From Geodermatophilus chilensis (GTDB taxonomy: Bacteria; Actinomycetota; Actinomycetes; Mycobacteriales; Geodermatophilaceae), in NCBI RefSeq assembly GCF_002802985.1, contig NZ_NVPT01000002.1:18573-82572 (forward strand): a stretch of DNA of 64,000 nt. The letters run 5' to 3'. The notes beneath the pieces were generated by a model. That model made no database searches. It was not told the origin of the DNA and saw only the letters and a list, made by a program, of their open reading frames with translations. A program made the translations under genes and the position numbers. Of this stretch, positions 17,385-24,957 are shown in pieces. Position 1 is the stretch's first letter. Each line of letters begins with the position of its first letter.

Positions 17385-18053
17385 CTAACCGGCGAGATCG
17401 GCAGGTGCCGACGCCTTCCCGGTCACCGGGAGCTCGGCGTCCGCGCGCGCTGCGCCGCGGCCGGCGAGCAGCAGCCGGCAGGCCACGCGCAGGTCGGCCT
17501 CCGCGTCGGGCAGCGAGGTGCGGCCGTTGAGCGCGGAGGTCAGCAGGCCGTACCAGCAATGGATGAGCAGCCACACCGCGGTGACGTCCTGCGCGGTCGG
17601 GTGGGTCGCCCCGAGCGCCCGCAGCAGCAGCTCGCGGAAGGTCCGGTCGATGCGCCCGGCGTCGGGGACGTGCGCGGCGTGCGCCGAGTTCTGCGACTGC
17701 AGCAGCGCCTGGGCCAGTGTCGGGCGGTGCAGCAGCTGCCGGCTGGCGGTGACCAGCACGTCGTACACCGCGTCCTCGGGGGTCTGTCCGGGGCGAAGCG
17801 GCGGCGTCGAGGCGTCCAGGTTGTCGACCTGCTCGGCCATGACGGCGGTGAACAGGTAGGTCTTGGACGGGAAGTAGCGGTAGAGGGTGCCGATGGCGAC
17901 CCCGGCGTCCTTGGCCACCTCGTGCATCTGCACGTGGTCCAGCCCCTTCTCGGCCGCGAGCTTGGCCGCGGCGCGCAGGATGCGCCGGTGCCGCGCCTTC
18001 TGGCTCGGCGAGCTGGGCGCGGCCGCTTCGCGAGCCTCGGCGATCCTGGGCAC
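17385..18053 (-). CDS. TetR-family regulator, KstR-like
   Basis: 222-aa TetR protein. The DNA-binding domain reads 'RRILRAAAKLAAEKGLDHVQMHEVAKDAGVAIGTLYRYFPSK' across about residues 23-64. This is close to KstR, the repressor of the cholesterol regulon, including the 'VQMxxVAxxAxVAxGTLYRYFPSK' pattern. The start is GTG 18053, with GAGGGA just upstream. It is divergent from kstD (18210), and that gap holds two copies of a TCCCG-CGGGA-type palindrome. It is a candidate for binding that motif, although the known KstR site is a different, AT-richer palindrome. Confidence 0.82.
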   Translation of the reverse strand: MPRIAEAREAAAPSSPSQKARHRRILRAAAKLAAEKGLDHVQMHEVAKDAGVAIGTLYRYFPSKTYLFTAVMAEQVDNLDASTPPLRPGQTPEDAVYDVLVTASRQLLHRPTLAQALLQSQNSAHAAHVPDAGRIDRTFRELLLRALGATHPTAQDVTAVWLLIHCWYGLLTSALNGRTSLPDAEADLRVACRLLLAGRGAARADAELPVTGKASAPADLAG

Positions 18054-18100
18054 TGGTCCCTCACGGTCGGTGGACGTCGATGGACGAGGATACTGACCCG

Positions 18101-18140
18101 TTCCGCTCACCGCGGCCGACCGCCATACCGCTGAGCGGGA
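18101..18140. promoter_or_regulatory. Two TCCCGnTSAnCGGGA-like palindromes upstream of kstD
   Basis: TTCCGCTCACCGCGG (18101-18115) and TACCGCTGAGCGGGA (18126-18140) lie 25 bases apart between the divergent KstR-like gene and kstD. Both keep the central nTSAn, and the second differs from the consensus at one position. They belong to a set of like sites at seven promoter regions in this window. Confidence 0.55.
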
Positions 18141-18209
18141 CCGGACTCCCCGAAGCGGGAACCGCGCCGCTTGAGTGCCGCCCGTCGACATCGCGAGGAG
18201 GGCGCACGG

Positions 18210-19781
18210 GTGAGCAGCACGGCCGCAGGAACGGTTCTGCAGGACAGCGAGCACGACGTCGTCGTCGTGGGATCGGGGGCCGGCGCGCTGACCGGCGCCT
18301 ACGTCGCGGCGGCGGCGGGGCGGTCCGTCGTCGTCCTGGAGGCCACCGACCGGCTCGGCGGCACCTCGGCCTACTCCGGCGCCGCGTGCTGGCTGCCGGG
18401 CACCCAGGTGCAGGAGCGGGCCGGCATCGGGGACTCCACCGAGGCCGCACGCACCTATCTGCGCGCGGTCATCGGCGAGGGCACCGCCGCCCACCAGGAC
18501 GCCTTCGTGGAGCACGCGCCGGAGCTGTTGGCGTTCCTCGAGCGGAACCCGGCGATCGCGTTCGAGTGGCGCCCCTTCCCCGACTACTTCGCCGCCCCCG
18601 GCCGGATGGAGGCCGGCCGCGCGATCAACCCGCTGGACCTGCCGACCGAGGAGCTCGGCGAGCTGGCCGCCCTGGTGCGCCCGCCGGTCGACCGCGACCG
18701 CGCCGGCCGGAGTCACTCCCGATCCGGGCCGCTGCGCCAGGGGCGGGCGCTCATCGGCCGGCTGCTGCTGGCGCTCACCCGCGCCGGTGGCACGGTGCGC
18801 ACGGAGACCCGGATGACCGGTCTGCTGACCGATGACGCCGGCCGGGTCGTGGGGGTCGAGGCACGGACGCCGGACGGCCCGCTGCGGGTGCGCGCCCGAT
18901 CCGGGGTGCTGCTCGCCGCCGGCGGCTTCGAGCGCAACGCTCAGCTGCGCGCCGAGCACGGCGTCCCCGGCGACGCCGCCTGGTCGATGGCGCCGGCTGG
19001 CGCCGCCGGCGGCGAGCCGATCAGCGCCGCGGTGGCGCTGGGCGCGGCCACCGACCTGCTCGACCAGGCCTGGTTCTGCCCGGGAGTACTGCACCCCGAT
19101 GGCTCGGCCGCCTTCACCCTCGGCTTCCGCGGCGGGCTGATCGTCGACGGGAACGGGCGCCGCTTCGCCAACGAGTCGCTGCCCTACGACCGCATGGGGC
19201 GGCAGATGGCCGCCGCGCCCGAGCGGGTCCCGTCCCACCTCGTGTTCGACTCCCGCACCGGCGGGCAGCTGCCGGCGATCGCGCTGCCCCCGCTGCCGGC
19301 CGAGGAGCAGCTGTCGGCCGGCACCTGTGTGCGCGCCGACACCCTCGAGGACCTGGCCTGGCAGATCGGCGTCCCCGAGGCGAAGCTGAGCGCCACCGTG
19401 GAGCGATTCAACGGCTTCGCCACTCGCGGGATCGACGAGGACTTCCACCGCGGAGAGGACCCCTACGACCGGTTCTTCGCCGCCGGCGACGGCCCGAACC
19501 CGTGCCTCGTGCCGGTGGATACCCCGCCGTACCGCGCCGTCCGCATGGTGCTCAGCGACCTCGGCACCAAGGGCGGCCTGCGCACCGACCCGCGCGGCAG
19601 GGTGCTGCGCGTCGACGACAGCCCGATCCCCGGTCTGTACGCCGCCGGGAACACCAGTGCCTCCTTGGCCGGGCCGGTCTACCCGGGCCCCGGGATCCCG
19701 ATCGGGACCGCCATGGTCTTCAGCTCCCTCGCCGTACAGGACATGGCAGGGGCGTCCCTTCTCCAGGAGGACAACGCATGA
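18210..19781 (+). CDS. kstD: 3-ketosteroid delta-1-dehydrogenase-like flavoprotein
   Basis: 523-aa FAD protein of the KstD/fumarate-reductase family. It has 'VVVVGSGAGALTGAYVAA' (FAD-binding GxGxxG, about 18-35), 'LEATDRLGGTSAYSGAACWLPG', a middle substrate domain, and the C-terminal 'GLYAAGNTSASLAGPVYPGPG' that closes over FAD. The start is GTG 18210, with GAGGAGG about 10 bases upstream. It is shorter than the 565-aa KstD at 32537 and may prefer a different ring-A substrate, for example 5-alpha-3-ketosteroids or steroids still carrying a side chain (inference). The stop overlaps the next gene by 4 bases. It is one of three KstD-family genes here. Confidence 0.85.
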   Translation: MSSTAAGTVLQDSEHDVVVVGSGAGALTGAYVAAAAGRSVVVLEATDRLGGTSAYSGAACWLPGTQVQERAGIGDSTEAARTYLRAVIGEGTAAHQDAFVEHAPELLAFLERNPAIAFEWRPFPDYFAAPGRMEAGRAINPLDLPTEELGELAALVRPPVDRDRAGRSHSRSGPLRQGRALIGRLLLALTRAGGTVRTETRMTGLLTDDAGRVVGVEARTPDGPLRVRARSGVLLAAGGFERNAQLRAEHGVPGDAAWSMAPAGAAGGEPISAAVALGAATDLLDQAWFCPGVLHPDGSAAFTLGFRGGLIVDGNGRRFANESLPYDRMGRQMAAAPERVPSHLVFDSRTGGQLPAIALPPLPAEEQLSAGTCVRADTLEDLAWQIGVPEAKLSATVERFNGFATRGIDEDFHRGEDPYDRFFAAGDGPNPCLVPVDTPPYRAVRMVLSDLGTKGGLRTDPRGRVLRVDDSPIPGLYAAGNTSASLAGPVYPGPGIPIGTAMVFSSLAVQDMAGASLLQEDNA

Positions 19782-21001
19782 CCGGAAACCACCGGGGCAT
19801 CGCCGCCCGGGCCGCGGTCGTCGGCGCAGCAGCACTGCTCGTCGGCGCGGGGATGTCGCTACCCGCCGCCGCCGCTCCGCCGTCCGGCCACGGGAGCGAG
19901 CAGTCCGTCCCGCAGGGCCAGCGTGGCAGGCTGCTCAGCAGCACTCCGCTCACCACCGCCGCCGCCCTCCCGAGCGCAGCAAGCAACCAGGCGGTCACCT
20001 ACGTGTCCGGGGGGCGAGGGGCCAGCGGATCGTCGTGTCCGGCGACGGTGTCCCTGCCGAGCACCCCGCCGCCGCCCGGCGGGTGGCCGGTGCTCAGCTG
20101 GGCGCACGGCACGACCGGGACGGCGGATCCGTGCGCGCCGTCGCAGGTGACCCCGCAGGCGTCCACCTACGGGTATCTCTCCGGTGTCAACGAGACGCTC
20201 GACGACTGGGTGGCGGCCGGTTACGTGGTCGTGCAGACCGACTACGAGGGCCTGGGCACGCCCGGCGGCCACCCCTACCTCAACGGCAGGAGCGCGGCGA
20301 ACACGGTCGCCGACATCGTGCGCGCGGCGCGCGACCTCGACCACCGGGTGGGCAAGGACTACGTGGTGGCCGGGCACAGCCAGGGGGGTCACGCGGCCCT
20401 GTTCGCCGCGGACGACCTCGACCGCCGCCATGACGTGCGCCTGCTCGGCGCGGTGGCCATCGCCCCCGGCGGCTACGACGTGGGCACCGCGACCGGCTAC
20501 TACCGCCAGCTCTCGTCCTTCCCACGGGAGGCCGCCGTCGCCACGCTGGCGTTCCTGCCGACGCTGCTCCTGGGGGCTGAAGCGGCAGACGCGTCGATCG
20601 ACGCCGACGCCCTGATCAACGACGCCGCCCAGCCGCTGATCGACGCCGGCCGCACGGGTTGCCTGGCGGAGATCCGCGCGGTGGCCGAGACCGTGCCGCA
20701 GGCCGATCCGTTCGTGGCCGAGGCCGACCTGTCCGCGTTCACCGCGTACCTGGAGGCCCAGGAGCCGGAGCACCTCACACCGCAGGTGCCCACGCTGGTC
20801 GCACAGGGCACGACCGACGCGCTGGTGAGGGAGCCGACGACCGCGACCATGGTCGACGGGTACTGCGATCACGGGTCGGCGATCAGCTACCACGTGTACG
20901 GGGGCGCCGACCACCGGGCGACCGTGCCGGCTTCGTTCGAGGACGCGCTGGCCTTCGCCGACGCGCTGTTCGCTGGAGAGACACCCGCAGCGACCTGCTG
21001 A
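19778..21001 (+). CDS. Secreted alpha/beta-hydrolase of the LIP (secretory lipase) family
   Basis: 407-aa protein with an N-terminal signal peptide (basic start, hydrophobic 'AAVVGAAALLVGAGMSL', then 'PAAAA' near residue 33). The hydrolase core has the nucleophile motif 'VAGHSQGGHAALFA' (Ser about 205), an acid in 'VAQGTTDALV', and His in 'YGGADHRAT'. Secretory lipases of this family cleave lipid esters outside the cell. The ATG overlaps the kstD stop by 4 bases, so it is co-translated with a steroid enzyme. Hydrolysis of steroid esters or conjugates before uptake is a reasonable guess. A terminator follows at 21019. Confidence 0.82.
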   Translation: MTGNHRGIAARAAVVGAAALLVGAGMSLPAAAAPPSGHGSEQSVPQGQRGRLLSSTPLTTAAALPSAASNQAVTYVSGGRGASGSSCPATVSLPSTPPPPGGWPVLSWAHGTTGTADPCAPSQVTPQASTYGYLSGVNETLDDWVAAGYVVVQTDYEGLGTPGGHPYLNGRSAANTVADIVRAARDLDHRVGKDYVVAGHSQGGHAALFAADDLDRRHDVRLLGAVAIAPGGYDVGTATGYYRQLSSFPREAAVATLAFLPTLLLGAEAADASIDADALINDAAQPLIDAGRTGCLAEIRAVAETVPQADPFVAEADLSAFTAYLEAQEPEHLTPQVPTLVAQGTTDALVREPTTATMVDGYCDHGSAISYHVYGGADHRATVPASFEDALAFADALFAGETPAATC

Positions 21002-21018
21002 CGCCGGCATCCGACGAC

Positions 21019-21046
21019 GCCCCGACCGCGCCGCCGCGGTCGGGGC
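21019..21046. terminator. Hairpin terminator, perfect 12-bp arms
   Basis: GCCCCGACCGCG (21019-21030) pairs perfectly with 21035-21046 around CCGC. It lies between the convergent ends of the lipase-like gene and the first hsaA paralogue. Confidence 0.8.
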
Positions 21047-21067
21047 CTCGTACGTCCGGGCGGTGAC

Positions 21068-22246
21068 TCAGACGAGGTTGTCCTCCACCGCGAGACCGAA
21101 GGCGCCCTTGCCGTACAGGGCCAGGGCCCGCTCGACGTCGTTGGCCACGTGGACACTGCCGGCGTGGACGTCGCGCCACGCGCGCTCGATCGGGTTGCCG
21201 CGGCGTAGCGAGTTCCCGCCGGCGGTCTTGAACAGCAGGTCGGCGGCGGCCAGTGCGCGCTCGGTGGCCCGCACCTGATCGCGGCGGGTTCGCAGCCGCA
21301 GCTCCATGGGGATCTCCTCCCCCACCACGGCCGACCGGTAGAGCTCGCTCATGTTGCGGTCCATCTGCAGCATGGCCGCGTCGATCTCCGAGGCCACGCG
21401 GGCGACGGCGACCTGCGCGAACGCGTCCTCGGCGAACCGGCCGCCGCCCAGGGACAGCCGGACCCGGTCGCGCATGGCGCCGATGTAGGAGTCGTAGCAG
21501 CCCTGGACCGCGCCGACGAGCGGCGACGCCACCGCCGAGGTGAACACCGCCCCGAACGGCATCTTGTAGAGCGGCCCGGGGTTGACCCGCTGCCCCGGTC
21601 CGCGCAGCTGGGAGTGCTCGAAGTTGCGCAGCACCCGGTGCTCGGGCACGAAGGCCCCGGTCACCTCGATATCGTTGCTGCCGGTGCCGCGCAGCCCCAT
21701 GACGTCCCACACGTCGTGGACGACGTAGTCCGCGCGCGGCACCAGCACGGTGAGGAAGTCCAGCGGCCGGCCGTGGGCGCCGACGACCAGCGCCCCGAGC
21801 AGCGCCCAGCCGACGTGGTCGCAGCCGGAGGAGAAGCTCCACCGGCCGGTGAGCCGGTAGCCGCCGTCGACCTCGGTCAGGCGCCCGACGGGCGCGTAGC
21901 TGGAGGAAATCAGCGTGTCGGGATCGCTCCCCCACACGTCGTCCTGGGCGCCCTCGGGGAAGAGCCCGAGCTGCCAGGGGTGCACGCCGACGACCGAGGT
22001 GACCCAGCCGGTCGATCCGCAGGCCCCCGCCACTGCCCGCACCACCCGGAAGAACGCGGTGGGGTCGCACTCGCTGCCGCCGTACCGCTTGGGCTGCAGC
22101 ATGCGGAACACACCCGCGTCGACCAGCTCGGCGATCGTCTCCTGCGGTACGCGGCGGATCTCCTCCGCCCGCGCAGCCCGCTCGGCGATGGCCGGCAGCA
22201 GGGCCGCCACCCGGGCCTGGACCGTGGCCGCTCCGGCGTCGCTCAT
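21068..22246 (-). CDS. HsaA-like flavin-dependent monooxygenase, paralogue 1
   Basis: 392-aa acyl-CoA-dehydrogenase-fold oxygenase like HsaA, which with a flavin reductase (HsaB) hydroxylates 3-HSA to the catechol 3,4-DHSA. Shared blocks include 'FRMLQPKRYGGSE', 'GSTGWVTSVVGVHPWQL', 'WSFSSGCDHVGWALLGA' and 'WDVMGLRGTGSNDIEV'. The start is ATG 22246, with GAGGAGGA upstream. It differs clearly from the hsaA at 27358 and stands alone, divergent from kshA. It may hydroxylate a differently substituted secosteroid or another phenol. Which paralogue is the true HsaA is judged from operon context, so no symbol is given here. Confidence 0.85.
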   Translation of the reverse strand: MSDAGAATVQARVAALLPAIAERAARAEEIRRVPQETIAELVDAGVFRMLQPKRYGGSECDPTAFFRVVRAVAGACGSTGWVTSVVGVHPWQLGLFPEGAQDDVWGSDPDTLISSSYAPVGRLTEVDGGYRLTGRWSFSSGCDHVGWALLGALVVGAHGRPLDFLTVLVPRADYVVHDVWDVMGLRGTGSNDIEVTGAFVPEHRVLRNFEHSQLRGPGQRVNPGPLYKMPFGAVFTSAVASPLVGAVQGCYDSYIGAMRDRVRLSLGGGRFAEDAFAQVAVARVASEIDAAMLQMDRNMSELYRSAVVGEEIPMELRLRTRRDQVRATERALAAADLLFKTAGGNSLRRGNPIERAWRDVHAGSVHVANDVERALALYGKGAFGLAVEDNLV

Positions 22247-22322
22247 CCCGGTTCCTCCTCGCGCGTCGACCCGTGGCACGTCGCCGATGGTGCGCCGGGA
22301 CGCAGGCTCGTCCCAGCGACCT

Positions 22323-22337
22323 TTCCGATGAGTGAGA
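22323..22337. promoter_or_regulatory. Degenerate TCCCGnTSAnCGGGA-like palindrome between hsaA paralogue 1 and kshA
   Basis: TTCCGATGAGTGAGA matches the shared 15-bp motif at 12 positions and keeps the central nTSAn. It sits in the divergent gap between starts at 22246 and 22410. It is the weakest of the set. Confidence 0.35.
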
Positions 22338-22409
22338 CCCGCCACCCCGGGCCGGAGGGGCCGACCTACGTTGCCCTCCGATACCAGGACTCGAGGGGAT
22401 GGTCGGGCA

Positions 22410-23573
22410 ATGACTGCTGTGCAGGACACGGACGAGATCCGCCGCATCGAGGCAGAGGCGGCGCCGACGCGTTTCGCGCGTGGTTGGCACTGTCTCGGGC
22501 TGATCCGCGACTTCGCCGACGGCAAGCCGCACTCGATCCTGGCGTTCGGGCAGAAGCTCGTCGTCTTCCGGGGAGAGGACGGCTCCATCAACGTCCTCGA
22601 CGCCTACTGCCGGCACATGGGCGGTGACCTGTCGCAGGGCACCGTGAAGGGCAACGAGGTCGCCTGCCCCTTCCACGACTGGCGCTGGGGCGGCGACGGC
22701 AAGTGCAAGCAGATCCCCTACAGCCGGCGCGTGCCGCTGCGGGCCCGCACCGCGGCCTGGCCGACCCTGCAGCAGGACGGGATGCTCTTCGTCTGGAACG
22801 ACCCCGAGGGCAACCCCCCGCCGGCCGACGTCACGATCCCGCGCATCGAGGGCGCGACCAGTGACGAGTGGACCGAGTGGCGCTGGTACTCCACCGTCGT
22901 CAACACCAACTGCCGCGAGGTCATCGACAACAACGTCGACATGGCCCACTTCTTCTACGTGCACGGGTCGTTCCCGACCTACTTCAAGAACATCCTCGAG
23001 GGCCACACCGCCACCCAGGTGATGAAGGGCCTCAGCCGGGAGGACGTCCGTCCGCCGGCCAAGGAGGGCCAGCCCAAGCTGCTGGGCAACACCTCGGTGG
23101 CCACGTACCACGGCCCGTCGTTCATGATCGACGACCTGACGTACCACTACGAGAACATGGACCTGCAGTCCGTGCTCATCAACTGCCACTACCCGATCGA
23201 CGCCAACAGCTTCGTGCTCCAGTACGGCGTGATCGTCAAGCGCTCCGAGCACCTGCCCGGGGACGCCGCCGAGCAGCTGGCCATCGGCATGGGCGACTAC
23301 ATCCGCATGGGCTTCGAGCAGGACGTGCAGATCTGGAGGAACAAGACCCGGATCGACAACCCGCTGCTGTGCGAGGAGGACGGGCCGGTCTACCAGCTGC
23401 GCCGCTGGTACGAGCAGTTCTACGTGGACGTCGCCGACGTCCAGCCGGAGATGGTGGAGCGCTTCGAGTACGAGCTGGACACCACCCGGCCGATCGAGTC
23501 CTGGCGCAAGGAGGTCGAGGCCAACCTCGCCCGCCGCGCCGCGGCCGCCGCCGATCAGCCGCAGCCGGCCTGA
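22410..23573 (+). CDS. kshA: 3-ketosteroid 9-alpha-hydroxylase oxygenase KshA
   Basis: 387-aa Rieske non-haem iron oxygenase. KshA hydroxylates 3-ketosteroids at C9; with KstD this opens ring B. Rieske ligands are Cys67 and His69 ('AYCRHMGG') and Cys86 and His89 ('ACPFHDWRWGG'), the same numbers I recall for the M. tuberculosis enzyme. The mononuclear iron site is in 'DNNVDMAHFFYVHG' (His180, His185) with Asp in 'FEQDVQIW'. The start is ATG 22410. The stop overlaps the ATG of a small Cys-rich gene. The reductase partner KshB is encoded at 31486. Confidence 0.95.
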   Translation: MTAVQDTDEIRRIEAEAAPTRFARGWHCLGLIRDFADGKPHSILAFGQKLVVFRGEDGSINVLDAYCRHMGGDLSQGTVKGNEVACPFHDWRWGGDGKCKQIPYSRRVPLRARTAAWPTLQQDGMLFVWNDPEGNPPPADVTIPRIEGATSDEWTEWRWYSTVVNTNCREVIDNNVDMAHFFYVHGSFPTYFKNILEGHTATQVMKGLSREDVRPPAKEGQPKLLGNTSVATYHGPSFMIDDLTYHYENMDLQSVLINCHYPIDANSFVLQYGVIVKRSEHLPGDAAEQLAIGMGDYIRMGFEQDVQIWRNKTRIDNPLLCEEDGPVYQLRRWYEQFYVDVADVQPEMVERFEYELDTTRPIESWRKEVEANLARRAAAAADQPQPA

Positions 23574-23848
23574 TGACCGTCCGCGCAGACAACCGCTTCC
23601 TGGACACGCCCATGCGCGCGGTCGAGTGCCGGCGCTGCTCGGCGCGGGTGGAGGTCCGCAAGAGCAGCTGGCACCAGACCAGTGTTCAGTGGGACGCCGC
23701 GGCCACTGCCGCCTGCCACGAGCGCCCACACGCGCAGCCGCTGCCCGGCCCGAACGGCAAGTTCTTCGAGTCCTGCTCGGCGCTGCAGGCCTCCATCCAG
23801 GAAGCCGCACTCGGCGGCGCCGTCCCGGTTCCCGACGACGGCTACTGA
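23573..23848 (+). CDS. Small Cys-containing protein translationally coupled to kshA
   Basis: 91-aa protein starting at ATG 23573, which shares one base with the kshA stop (TGATG), so it is probably re-initiated by ribosomes leaving kshA. It has 'VECRRCSARVEVRKSSWHQTS' in its first third (C-x2-C), then single Cys residues in 'AACHERP' and 'FFESCSALQ'. Four Cys plus His could form a zinc or iron site, but it is not a standard ferredoxin. I do not recognise a named family. Its coupling to kshA suggests an accessory or assembly role for the oxygenase (inference). A shorter form from the Met before 'RAVECRRC' is possible. Confidence 0.7.
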   Translation: MTVRADNRFLDTPMRAVECRRCSARVEVRKSSWHQTSVQWDAAATAACHERPHAQPLPGPNGKFFESCSALQASIQEAALGGAVPVPDDGY

Positions 23849-23942
23849 TCCACCGCGACGACCGGATCGGCGAAGTAGCCGCCATGAGGACCATGTGGCG
23901 ACCACTTCGCCGATGTGGCCGCGCCAGGAGGAGGAACCACGC

Positions 23943-24731
23943 ATGATCGACGCCGCCACCTACGGCCCCTGGGCGGTGATCGCGGGCGGGTCCGAGGGTG
24001 TGGGCGCCTCCTTCGCGCACCAGCTCGCCGACGCCGGCATCAACCTGGTCCTGATCGCACGCAAGCCCGGCCCCCTCACCGAGACCGCCGCGGCGGTCCG
24101 CGCCCAGGGGGTGCAGGTGCGCTCCCTGGAGCTGGACCTGCTGGACCCCGGGGCGCTCAGAGCGATCCGCGGCGTCACCGACGACGTCGAGGTCGGCCTG
24201 CTGGTCTTCAACGCCGGCGCGAACAGCTATGGCCACGAGTTCGTGACCAGCGACCTGGACATGGTGCAGGGCGTGGTGGATCTGAACATCACCGCGCAGC
24301 TGGCGCTGACCCACCACTTCGGCGCGCTCATGAAGGAGCGAGGGCGGGGCGGCATCCTGTTGGTCGGCTCCCTGGCCGGCTACCTGGGCACGGCGCACAC
24401 CAGCGTCTATTCGGCGGCCAAGGCATTCGGCCGGGTCTTCGCCGAGGGGCTGTGGCTGGAGCTCCGCGAGCACGGCGTGCACGTCCTGGAGCTGGTCCTC
24501 GGGGTCACCCGCACGCCGGCGATGGAACGGGCCGGGCTGGACTTCTCGATTCCCGGACTGAACGTGGCCGAACCTGACGACGTCGCCCGGGAGGGCCTGG
24601 CGCACCTGCCGGACGGACCGGTCTGGATCGCCGGTGGCAACGACGCGACCGCGGCCAAGCGCAGCGGTCCGGACCGTGCCGCCCTGCTGGAGAAGGCCCA
24701 CGCGGGACACCAGCGCCTGATCGGCCGCTGA
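23943..24731 (+). CDS. Short-chain dehydrogenase/reductase
   Basis: 262-aa SDR: 'AVIAGGSEGVGASFAHQLA' (nucleotide site with Ala-Gly-Gly in place of TGA), 'IARKPG', 'NAGANSYG', Ser in 'LVGSLAGYLG', Tyr/Lys in 'YSAAKAFG'. The start is ATG 23943, with AGGAGGAGGA about 7 bases upstream. The Arg in 'IARK' suggests NADP(H). It lies 94 bases after the kshA accessory gene and ends at a hairpin. Location suggests a steroid ketone or alcohol substrate; the activity is not identifiable. Confidence 0.8.
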   Translation: MIDAATYGPWAVIAGGSEGVGASFAHQLADAGINLVLIARKPGPLTETAAAVRAQGVQVRSLELDLLDPGALRAIRGVTDDVEVGLLVFNAGANSYGHEFVTSDLDMVQGVVDLNITAQLALTHHFGALMKERGRGGILLVGSLAGYLGTAHTSVYSAAKAFGRVFAEGLWLELREHGVHVLELVLGVTRTPAMERAGLDFSIPGLNVAEPDDVAREGLAHLPDGPVWIAGGNDATAAKRSGPDRAALLEKAHAGHQRLIGR

Positions 24732-24760
24732 CCCGGAGACCCACGCGCGTGGTTGCGCCA

Positions 24761-24796
24761 GAACGGCCCTTTCCGGGTTTCCGGGAGGGGCCGTTC
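24761..24796. terminator. Hairpin terminator after the kshA operon
   Basis: GAACGGCCC (24761-24769) pairs with GGGCCGTTC (24788-24796). The loop holds CCGGG repeats. It is 29 bases after the SDR stop. Confidence 0.7.
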
Positions 24797-24824
24797 GGTG
24801 CCGGGGCCCGTGCGCGGGACGACG

Positions 24825-24912
24825 TCAGGCGTGCGAGCCGCCGTCGAGGCGGAATGCGGCGGCACCTGAGGTAGGCGCCGTCGGCGGACCGCCAACGGCG
24901 ATCACCGCCCGC
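24825..24912 (-). pseudogene. SDR C-terminal remnant
   Basis: On the minus strand, the bases before TGA 24825-24827 read 'SGAAAFRLDGGSHA', the usual end of an SDR ('TGAAFxxDGGxxx'). A change of frame just upstream restores 'SADGAYL', which normally precedes it. Nothing further upstream extends the SDR. It looks like the tail of a lost gene left beside the 4(5-alpha)-dehydrogenase-like gene. Confidence 0.45.
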
Positions 24913-24957
24913 GAGGTCCTCGTCGTCCCGGTTCTCCCGTCCTCGGCTCGGGTGCTG

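Noticed and set aside
20883..24710. A very long minus-strand open frame opposite kshA and its neighbours
   Set aside because: It runs antisense to kshA, the small Cys gene and an SDR, and has no family resemblance. kshA has complete Rieske and iron ligands on the plus strand.
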